A stretch of DNA of 10,020 bases from an uncultured Bacteroidales bacterium. GTDB lineage: Bacteria; Bacteroidota; Bacteroidia; Bacteroidales; Paludibacteraceae. The notes under the pieces are model-generated. The model saw nothing but the letters and a program-made list of their open reading frames with translations. It did not search any database and was not told the origin of the DNA. Shown here in pieces: positions 1 through 5,209 of the stretch; position 1 is the first letter of the stretch; each line of letters opens with the position of its first letter. The stretch covers positions 1-10,020 of the forward strand of contig CALGHE010000079.1 in the NCBI GenBank assembly GCA_937915765.1, in the 5' to 3' direction. Position numbers and translations under genes: made by a program.

Positions 1-12
1 TTTGCAGGAATC

Positions 13-702
13 TTATCTACAATAAATCCGTAGGCAGGGTCTGCCAGCCTCAGTCTGCCCCGCCTTTATCGGCTGTTCTATAGAGTGTATTTCAAGACTT
101 GCCAGACGGTCAAGTTTCTCCATTGCCTCATCTGCCGAAAAAGCCCCGTTGGCATCAACCCTCAGAGTCACCTTATCAGCGCCAAAACGCTCTCTGACAG
201 AAGCCAGAAGTTTCAGTTCGTCATCAAAATTGATAGCTCCAATCTTCATCTTGATGCAAGAGAAGCCAGCCGCCAACTTATCCTCTATCTGCTTCATCAT
301 AAAATCACGGTCGCCCATCCAGACAAGTCCGTTAATAACAATCTCGCCTTTGCCCTTTGTGAAGTCCGACGGGAAAGGCGTCTGTCTGCCACCATTCTGC
401 AAATCAGCGAGAGCCGTCTCCAGCCCCATCACAATAGACGGATACTTTTTAAAACGTTCACGGAAATCATCCTTATAAGCATCAAAGTTCCAGCACGCGT
501 CATCCAGAACCTTCTCGTAATCAGGCACATCATCAGCACTAAGTCCCTTGAACAACGCACACTCGCCTACACCAATCTCGTCCGGCTTGGCATCGTCCAT
601 CATTCTCACAAAATAGGTCTCCTTTTCAGTCAGCACCCCGCGCGACGTACCGCTTGGTGACTTAAAAAGAAGCGAATATTTAGAAAAAGAAGCATTGATC
701 AT
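13..702 (-). CDS. menC: o-succinylbenzoate synthase MenC, N-terminal two thirds; frame broken near the window edge
   Basis: MenC dehydrates SHCHC to o-succinylbenzoate in cytoplasmic menaquinone synthesis and belongs to the enolase superfamily. The start fits the family (KYSLLFKSPSGTSRG at residues 8-22, then GVGEC at 44-48). The barrel begins with the KxK pair K151/K153, the metal ligand D183 in VDANG and the metal ligand E209 in SIEQP. After Q216 the family-like sequence ends and the frame stops at residue 229. The usual third metal ligand (DEE/DES block) and the second catalytic lysine are therefore absent; Bacteroidales MenC is normally well over 300 residues. Neither of the other two minus-strand frames restores a MenC-like continuation in the last 60 bases, so a simple one-base frameshift does not explain it. 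It follows menB by 34 bp, probably in one transcript. Identity of the N-terminal part is sure; whether the gene is truly broken or the edge is an assembly join is open. Confidence 0.85.
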   Translation of the reverse strand: MINASFSKYSLLFKSPSGTSRGVLTEKETYFVRMMDDAKPDEIGVGECALFKGLSADDVPDYEKVLDDACWNFDAYKDDFRERFKKYPSIVMGLETALADLQNGGRQTPFPSDFTKGKGEIVINGLVWMGDRDFMMKQIEDKLAAGFSCIKMKIGAINFDDELKLLASVRERFGADKVTLRVDANGAFSADEAMEKLDRLASLEIHSIEQPIKAGQTEAGRPCLRIYCR

Positions 703-736
703 AATTTATCGAAAAAAAATAAACAACCACAACAAA

Positions 737-1558
737 TCACGGGAATTTAGGGAATTTGTCAAAATCCGGGTCTCTCTTTTCGAGGAAAGCGTTCTTGCCC
801 TCCTGCGCCTCTTCCGTAAGATAGAAAAGCAGAGTTGCGTCACCGGCAAACTCCATCAAACCGCGCTGACCGTCCAGCTCAGCATTAAGACCGCGCTTAA
901 TCATACGCAAAGCCATCGGGCTGCGCATCATCATCGTCTTGCACCAGTCAACAACCTCATCTTCAAGCTGTTCAAAAGGCACGACCTTATTCACCATGCC
1001 CATCTCTTCCGCCTCCTTTGCAGTATATTGGCGGCACAAGAACCAAATTTCGCGAGCCTTTTTCTGTCCCACGATACGAGCCAGATACGAAGAGCCGAAC
1101 CCGGCGTCGAAGCTACCCACCTTAGGACCGGTCTGTCCGAATTTCGCATTTTCAGAAGCGATAGTCAAGTCGCACACCAAATGCAGCACATGCCCGCCGC
1201 CAATAGCGAAGCCGTTCACCATAGCCACCACCGGCTTAGGCAGCGCCCTGATCTCCTTATGCAAGTCAAGCACATTAAGTCTCGGCACACCATTGCCGTC
1301 GATATAACCGCCCACACCCTTGACCTTCTGGTCGCCGCCCGCGCAGAAAGCCTTGTCGCCGGCGCCAGTAAGCACAACCACACGAATATCGCCCCGTTCA
1401 CGGCAAATGCGGAACGCGTCAATCATCTCGTCGGTAGTCTGCGGACGAAAAGCGTTGCGCACCTCCTCACGATTGATGGTAACCTTGGCGATACCCTCAA
1501 AAAACTCAAACTTAATATCCTGATAATCCTTAATCTTTACCCAATTACGTTTACCCAT
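737..1558 (-). CDS. menB: 1,4-dihydroxy-2-naphthoyl-CoA synthase MenB
   Basis: MenB closes the second ring of the naphthoquinone by a Dieckmann-type condensation of o-succinylbenzoyl-CoA, in the cytoplasm, on the menaquinone pathway. The 273-residue protein is a complete crotonase-fold enzyme of normal length. Visible landmarks are the oxyanion-hole and CoA region CAGGDQ (72-77), GGGHVLH (120-126), the MenB signature QTGPKVGSFD (142-151) with S149 and D151, and the C-terminal tyrosine in FYLTEEAQEGKNAF (Y246). Glycine at position 144 in QTG is the form found in bicarbonate-dependent (type I) MenB enzymes, so bicarbonate dependence is inferred. It is followed by menC and has a promoter candidate just upstream, so it need not depend on the permease gene before it. 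No Shine-Dalgarno sequence is seen; the start lies in an AT-rich stretch, as is common in this phylum. Confidence 0.97.
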   Translation of the reverse strand: MGKRNWVKIKDYQDIKFEFFEGIAKVTINREEVRNAFRPQTTDEMIDAFRICRERGDIRVVVLTGAGDKAFCAGGDQKVKGVGGYIDGNGVPRLNVLDLHKEIRALPKPVVAMVNGFAIGGGHVLHLVCDLTIASENAKFGQTGPKVGSFDAGFGSSYLARIVGQKKAREIWFLCRQYTAKEAEEMGMVNKVVPFEQLEDEVVDWCKTMMMRSPMALRMIKRGLNAELDGQRGLMEFAGDATLLFYLTEEAQEGKNAFLEKRDPDFDKFPKFP

Positions 1559-1583
1559 AACATTATAAATTTACAATGAACCA

Positions 1584-1615
1584 CAAAAATACATTTTTTA
1601 ACCAGCAACCCCAAA
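1584..1615 (-). promoter_or_regulatory. Bacteroides-type promoter candidate for menB-menC
   Basis: On the minus strand TTTG (1615-1612) is followed after 20 nt by TATTTTTG (1591-1584), matching the Bacteroides -33 TTTG and -7 TAnnTTTG elements. Transcription would begin roughly 20 nt before the menB start codon. It lies in the 91-bp gap between the permease stop and menB. Confidence 0.55.
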
Positions 1616-1649
1616 AAGCGGCAACTTAAAATTTGCCAAACACAAAAAA

Positions 1650-2381
1650 TCACGAAAAAAAGGCTACCACACCGCTCACCATCATGTAAAAATAGACAAT
1701 TCGCCTCAGTTTATCCGCAGAGACACGGTCAAACACCATCTTTCCGAAAAACGAGCCCACGACAACCCCAACAATAGCAAACAGCCAAGCCTTGCCCACC
1801 GCAACGGTAACGAATCCGTTTTCAGCCCTGAAAAACGTCATGACCACATTCCCGACCAGAAAATAGAGCTGCGTCATCGCCATGTAGCAGTTCTTGTCCC
1901 TTTCCGAAGCCATGAAATAAAGCACCGCCGGCGGCCCCTGCATTCCGAAAAGCCCGCCCATCACTCCGCTCAAAGCGCCGGCAGAGAGCTGCACCCTTAC
2001 AGACGGCCTTAACAACACCTTGCCGTCCGTCAACAAGAAATACAAGCTTAGCAGCACCAGAGCCACACCGAGCAACCTCTTCAGGCACGAGTCCGAAACC
2101 GCCGCAACATACTCTACCGCAAAGAACGACGTCACGACAAACGCCAGCAAGATGAACAGAAGCCGCCTCCACGCCACAAAGCGGTAAAAGCTGACCAGCA
2201 CATACAAAGACTGCGCCGCCGAAAGCAAGCCCGACAAAGCGGTAGCCTCACCGTAAGAGGGCATTATAAAAGGAAGCGCCGTCATTATAAATATCCCAAA
2301 ACCAAAACCGCTGACCCTCTGCACAAAACTAGCTCCTGTGCAGAACAGCACCAACAAAAATATGTTCAAACCAGAAATCAT
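1650..2381 (-). CDS. TSUP (TauE/SafE) family membrane permease
   Basis: A 243-residue, strongly hydrophobic protein with about seven or eight membrane segments. It shows the internal duplication of the TSUP (TauE/SafE, COG0730) family: GASFVQRVSGFGFGIF (16-31) in the first half and SGVMGGLFGMQGPPAVLYF (138-156) in the second. Family members move sulfite, sulfonates or other organic anions across the inner membrane; the substrate cannot be read from this sequence. I chose the ATG at 2381 (MISGLNIFLLV) because the family-like sequence begins there and a promoter candidate lies just upstream. The same frame is open to an ATG at 2573, but those extra 64 residues are low-complexity, Cys/Phe-rich translation of AT-rich intergenic DNA and would overlap that promoter. 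It points the same way as menB, but no functional tie to menaquinone synthesis is evident. Confidence 0.85.
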   Translation of the reverse strand: MISGLNIFLLVLFCTGASFVQRVSGFGFGIFIMTALPFIMPSYGEATALSGLLSAAQSLYVLVSFYRFVAWRRLLFILLAFVVTSFFAVEYVAAVSDSCLKRLLGVALVLLSLYFLLTDGKVLLRPSVRVQLSAGALSGVMGGLFGMQGPPAVLYFMASERDKNCYMAMTQLYFLVGNVVMTFFRAENGFVTVAVGKAWLFAIVGVVVGSFFGKMVFDRVSADKLRRIVYFYMMVSGVVAFFS

Positions 2382-2401
2382 AACACCAAGTAAAACTGAC
2401 G

Positions 2402-2434
2402 CAAATTTACATCTTAAACAAATCAAACGGCAAA
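2402..2434 (-). promoter_or_regulatory. Bacteroides-type promoter candidate for the TSUP permease gene
   Basis: On the minus strand TTTG (2434-2431) is followed after 21 nt by TAAATTTG (2409-2402), a full match to TAnnTTTG. The predicted transcript start falls about 10-15 nt before the ATG at 2381, giving a very short leader. This supports the internal start codon rather than the longer reading. Confidence 0.5.
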
Positions 2435-2548
2435 AAAAACGCAAACAAAACAAACATTCGCACAAAAAAACAGCAAAAAAGCCTTTTAGCACAAAACAGA
2501 GCCTACGTGACCCCGTCATAACACAGTTCATTTTTCGCAACAACAAAT

Positions 2549-2580
2549 ATTGCAATTTAGAATAAAAAGACATATCTTTG
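2549..2580 (+). promoter_or_regulatory. Bacteroides-type promoter candidate for the zinc metallopeptidase gene
   Basis: TATCTTTG (2573-2580) is a perfect -7 element of the TAnnTTTG type, preceded after 20 nt by ATTG (2549-2552), one base away from the -33 TTTG. The start codon follows 35 nt after the -7 element. With the minus-strand promoter at 2402-2434 it makes the 234-bp gap a divergent promoter region. Confidence 0.6.
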
Positions 2581-2615
2581 CGAAAATTGCATAAGACAAC
2601 TTTAAACTTATAAAT

Positions 2616-3479
2616 ATGAGATTAGGAGGAAGAAGAGAAAGCTCTAACGTGGAAGACCGCCGCGGAATGAGCAAAGGAAAAGCATCAGGGTTAGGAATCG
2701 GAGGCATTGTAGTGGTGGCGCTTATAACGTGGCTGATGGGCGGCAATCCGCTTGACGTCCTTACGTCGAGCGACCTTACAGGCATGATAACCAACAGCAG
2801 CGACGCAAACTACCAGCCATCTGCCGAAGAGGAGGAACTTGCGAAATTCGCCAGCCAGGTCCTCGCCGGAACAGAAGACATCTGGACAGAGGAGTTCAAG
2901 AAAATGGGCAAGACATACGTTCCGCCAAAACTGGTGCTGTTCTCAAGCAGCGTGCAGTCGGCTTGCGGAGGCGCGACATCGGCGACCGGGCCGTTCTACT
3001 GCTCCGGAGACCAAAGCGTTTACATCGACCTGTCGTTCTTCACGCAGATGAAAAGGCAGCTCGGGGCTGACGGTGACTTTGCCTACGCGTACGTCATCGC
3101 GCACGAAGTCGGGCATCACGTACAATATCTGCTTGGAATTCTGAACCAGACAAACGCTATGATGCAGCGCGTGAGCAAAACCGAAGCAAATCAGATAAGC
3201 GTGAGAGTTGAACTTCAGGCCGACTTCTTCGCAGGTTTCTGGGCTTACCACGACAACCAGAGGTTCAGGTCTATAGAAGACGGCGACATTGAAGAGGGAC
3301 TTAACGTGGCGTCAAAAATTGGCGACGACTACCTTCAGAAGCAGGCGCAGGGATATGCAGTGCCAGAAACTTTCAACCACGGAACCTCCGCTCAGCGCAT
3401 GAGATGGCTAAAAAAAGGTCTGCAGTACGGCAACTTCAACGACTGCGACACTTACAGCATCAACTACTCGGAACTGTAA
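2616..3479 (+). CDS. YpfJ-type neutral zinc metallopeptidase, membrane-anchored
   Basis: A complete 287-residue protein of the putative neutral zinc metallopeptidase family (YpfJ, COG2321). The start MRLGGRRESSNVEDRRG is the usual N-terminus. One hydrophobic segment (about 25-42) follows a basic stretch, so it is probably a signal anchor that puts the enzyme outside the inner membrane. The zincin motif HEVGH lies at 163-167 (H163, H167 as zinc ligands, E164 as catalytic base) and ELQADFFAG (199-207) provides the likely third ligand E199. The Cys-containing SACGGATSATGPFYCSGDQ region (115-133) and the C-terminal GTSAQRMRWLKKGLQYGNFNDCDTY block (256-280) are family hallmarks; their cysteines may form disulfides. 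The biological substrate of this family is not established. The gene stands alone between its own promoter candidate and a strong terminator, so it appears to be monocistronic. Confidence 0.93.
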   Translation: MRLGGRRESSNVEDRRGMSKGKASGLGIGGIVVVALITWLMGGNPLDVLTSSDLTGMITNSSDANYQPSAEEEELAKFASQVLAGTEDIWTEEFKKMGKTYVPPKLVLFSSSVQSACGGATSATGPFYCSGDQSVYIDLSFFTQMKRQLGADGDFAYAYVIAHEVGHHVQYLLGILNQTNAMMQRVSKTEANQISVRVELQADFFAGFWAYHDNQRFRSIEDGDIEEGLNVASKIGDDYLQKQAQGYAVPETFNHGTSAQRMRWLKKGLQYGNFNDCDTYSINYSEL

Positions 3480-3572
3480 CACCGGCAAGCCCGGCCACAC
3501 AGGCTAAAAACTGCAACGTCGGCACGACGAGTTTCAGAACATGAAAAATTATACAATTGTATTATTTTGTTT

Positions 3573-3605
3573 AGGAGGAAGAGAGAAAGGCTCTTCCTCT
3601 TTTTT
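3573..3605 (+). terminator. intrinsic terminator after the zinc metallopeptidase gene
   Basis: A perfect 9-bp stem, GAGGAAGAG (3575-3583) with CTCTTCCTC (3591-3599), encloses a 7-nt loop and is followed at once by six T residues. It is 95 bp after the peptidase stop codon. It lacks a T-run on the minus side, so it works in the plus direction only. Confidence 0.85.
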
Positions 3606-3829
3606 GTCTCCTCACATAAATCTGAGTATGTAAAAAAGACAAGAAACAAGCTTGACAAACCCCATTAAAATTTTTCAACTTGCACTTTTTCAAAAAAAAC
3701 GTGCAAATAAAATCTTTTTGTCAAAAAACAGACCACACATTACAAAAATTAGATAAAAAAAACACCCAAAACAAGTAAAAAATGACAAAAAAACAGAAAA
3801 ATAACAGTTTTAATTTAATCGCTAAATTA
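3606..3829. other. AT-rich non-coding stretch
   Basis: About 220 bp of A-rich sequence lies between the terminator and the next promoter candidate. Short frames open here are low-complexity Lys/Asn/Phe translations without family resemblance. The only structure seen is an inverted repeat, TTGCAC (3680-3685) and GTGCAA (3701-3706), around a T5/A8 centre, with no T-run directly after it. Its role is unknown. Confidence 0.5.
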
Positions 3830-3861
3830 TTTGTTGATTTCAAATAACTTTCACAAATTTG
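3830..3861 (+). promoter_or_regulatory. promoter candidate for the RNA leader upstream of nuo
   Basis: TTTG (3830-3833) is followed after exactly 20 nt by CAAATTTG (3854-3861). This is the Bacteroides promoter layout with one change, C for T, in the first base of TAnnTTTG. The following GC dinucleotide resembles the context of the peptidase promoter (CTTTGCG). No better match lies between here and nuoA, so this is the best candidate for driving the structured RNA and possibly the whole nuo operon, with a start near 3868. Confidence 0.45.
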
Positions 3862-3867
3862 CGTTGC

Positions 3868-4209
3868 AGAAAATGTTTTGACACGAAAGCGCGACCTCGA
3901 AATCGACAGGTTCAAGGCTAAAAGGCGCCAAACTGAAACATTTTAAGCGTAAAATATTAACGTACAAGCTTAATTAAGTAAAAAAAATTACAATTGAGAA
4001 TCGTTCCGGCCTCACACCGGAAGAGACCAGGTCTTGATAGACCCGATTGTGATTATCTTGCGCAATTTAAAAATGAGATTGGCAAAAAGACATAATACAA
4101 ACAAAACCGCAGAGCCAAGCCAAACGCGAGCAAAATCGTCCGAGGCAGTGGCAAAGGCGCGGTAAATATACATCTGAGGGCTATGCGGGCGTTGCGCGTA
4201 GTCCTTTTT
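3868..4209 (+). ncRNA. putative structured RNA: nuo operon leader or separate small RNA
   Basis: This stretch has no credible protein frame but contains consecutive inverted repeats. A nested hairpin has an outer 9-bp stem AAAATGTTT (3870-3878) with AAACATTTT (3936-3944), and inside it GCGC (3889-3892/3925-3928) and ACCT/AGGT (3894-3897/3908-3911). Then come TTCCGG/CCGGAA (4004-4009/4017-4022), GGTCT/AGACC (4030-4034/4039-4043) and ATTGTG/CGCAAT (4046-4051/4061-4066, one wobble). An imperfect rod follows: ACCGC/GCGGT (4106-4110/4159-4163) with inner GCC/GGC pairs. The last element is an intrinsic terminator. The bounds come from the promoter candidate and the terminator. If transcription stops there it is a small RNA; if read-through occurs it is an attenuated nuo leader. 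It lacks the core motifs of tmRNA, RNase P RNA and SRP RNA, and I could not fit it to 6S RNA. Transcription itself is inferred. Confidence 0.42.
4177..4209 (+). terminator. intrinsic terminator or attenuator 48 bp before nuoA
   Basis: An 11-bp stem, AGGGCTATGCG (4177-4187) with CGCGTAGTCCT (4195-4205), including two G-U pairs, closes a 7-nt loop and runs into five T residues (4205-4209). No protein gene precedes it on this strand for 700 bp, and the peptidase gene already has its own terminator. It must therefore end, or conditionally end, a transcript that starts inside the gap. Confidence 0.75.
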
Positions 4210-4257
4210 GTGTGTTGAAAACAAAATAAATTAACTAATATTAACAAATAAAGAATT

Positions 4258-4611
4258 ATGAGTTCAGGCGAAATCTTTATAGTCGTTTTCCTAACGGCTA
4301 TCGTCATGGTTTCTGGCGCATTGATCATAGCGTGGCTATTAGCTCCACGTTCAACCAACGCGCAGAAAGGAGAGCCATACGAATGCGGTATCCCTACTCG
4401 AGGCACATCATGGATGCAGTTTAAGGTGGGCTACTACCTTTTCGCAATCCTGTTCCTGATGTTCGACGTTGAAACAGTGCTTCTGTTTCCATGGGCGGTC
4501 ATCATGAAGAGCCTAGGAGGAGCAGGACTGCTTTGCGTATTGTTCTTCTTGTTGATTCTCGTTCTCGGATTGGCTTATGCATGGAAGAAAGGAGCGTTAG
4601 AATGGAAGTAA
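4258..4611 (+). CDS. nuoA: NADH-quinone oxidoreductase subunit A
   Basis: NuoA is a small membrane subunit of complex I (ND3 homologue) that sits where the connecting arm meets the membrane arm. The 117-residue protein has the expected three membrane segments (about 5-29, 58-82, 88-109). It also has the conserved loop with YECG (41-44, Cys43 being the counterpart of the ND3 cysteine) and FDVE (69-72), whose acidic residues belong to the proton-pathway region next to the quinone cavity. It is the first gene of the operon; its start is preceded by A-rich sequence without a Shine-Dalgarno motif. Its last codons overlap the start of nuoB. Confidence 0.97.
   Translation: MSSGEIFIVVFLTAIVMVSGALIIAWLLAPRSTNAQKGEPYECGIPTRGTSWMQFKVGYYLFAILFLMFDVETVLLFPWAVIMKSLGGAGLLCVLFFLLILVLGLAYAWKKGALEWK
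4588..4594 (+). promoter_or_regulatory. ribosome binding site fixing the nuoB start
   Basis: AAAGGAG lies 7 nt before the ATG at 4602 and inside the end of nuoA. Later in-frame ATG 4632 has no such site. This favours translational coupling of nuoB to nuoA. Confidence 0.7.
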
Positions 4612-5207
4612 AGAATATCAAGATTAAAAACATGAAGACGGAGGACTTCAACGATAACGAGTACTTGGAAAAGTACGTTGAAGAACTCAAAAAAGGCGGT
4701 GTGAACGTTGCCGTTGGCGTGTTGGACGACCTTATAAACTGGGGGCGTTCGAACTCGGTTTGGCCACTAACGTTTGCGACAAGCTGCTGCGGTATCGAAT
4801 TCATGTGCGTGGGCGCTGCCCGTACGGACTTCGCCCGATTTGGCTGGGAAGTTACGCGTAACTCTCCGCGCCAGGCCGACGTAGTGTTTGTAGCCGGCAC
4901 AATAGTCCACAAGATGGCACCAGTGCTGAAGAGGCTTTATGACCAGATGGCAGAGCCTAAGTACGTGCTTGCTGTGGGCAGTTGCGCTATTTCCGGCGGT
5001 CCGTTCAAGGACTCTTATCACGTGGTGAGAGGCGTTAACGAGGTTATACCTGTGGACGTTTACGTTCCTGGCTGCCCTCCGAGACCGGACGCTATGCTGT
5101 ACGGCATGATGCAAATGCAGAGAAAAATGAAACTGGAAAACTTTTTCAAACTTCCTAACAAGCCTACCATTCCGGACACAGGCAAATCAGAAGGAGAAAA
5201 CAAGTAA
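4602..5207 (+). CDS. nuoB: NADH-quinone oxidoreductase subunit B
   Basis: NuoB (PSST/Nqo6 homologue) carries iron-sulfur cluster N2, the last electron carrier before quinone. With the ATG at 4602 it has 201 residues. The N2 ligands are visible as C62 and C63 in ATSCCGIEFM, C128 in VGSCAISGGPF and C158 in VPGCPPRPD. The quinone-site stretches GAARTDFARFGWEVTRNSPRQAD (71-93) and MAPVLKRLYDQM (105-116) are conserved. I chose 4602 because a good ribosome binding site precedes it and related proteins begin at a similar place; it overlaps nuoA by 10 bp. An in-frame ATG at 4491 deep inside nuoA is not plausible. The C-terminal 15-20 residues are hydrophilic and variable. nuoCD follows after 2 bp. 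Confidence 0.95.
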   Translation: MEVKNIKIKNMKTEDFNDNEYLEKYVEELKKGGVNVAVGVLDDLINWGRSNSVWPLTFATSCCGIEFMCVGAARTDFARFGWEVTRNSPRQADVVFVAGTIVHKMAPVLKRLYDQMAEPKYVLAVGSCAISGGPFKDSYHVVRGVNEVIPVDVYVPGCPPRPDAMLYGMMQMQRKMKLENFFKLPNKPTIPDTGKSEGENK

Positions 5208-5209
5208 TC

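Noticed and set aside
695..1579. Long open plus-strand frame (294 codons) antisense to menB
   Set aside because: It is the shadow of a strong codon bias in menB; the translation is His/Leu/Arg-rich without any family resemblance, while menB on the other strand is unmistakable.
2382..2573. N-terminal extension of the TSUP permease to an upstream ATG at 2573
   Set aside because: The extra 64 residues are low-complexity and Cys/Phe-rich, and they cover the predicted promoter of the gene; family similarity begins at the internal ATG.
3541..3633. Possible 30-codon leader peptide starting with MKNYTIVLFCLGG
   Set aside because: It runs through the terminator stem and T-run, has no ribosome binding site and no regulated gene directly after it.
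3868..4209. tmRNA, RNase P RNA, SRP RNA or 6S RNA as identity of the structured region
   Set aside because: No tRNA-like end, no conserved RNase P core (GAGGAAAGUCC-type), no SRP tetraloop and bulge motif, and the ends do not form the long closing stem with central bubble of 6S RNA.
4012..4406. Minus-strand frames across the nuo leader and the start of nuoA
   Set aside because: They have no ribosome binding site or family resemblance, and one overlaps nuoA; the plus-strand hairpins and terminator explain the region better.
4491..4601. Upstream in-frame ATG for nuoB inside nuoA
   Set aside because: The added residues match no NuoB and lie fully within nuoA coding sequence; a good ribosome binding site sits 7 nt before the ATG at 4602.
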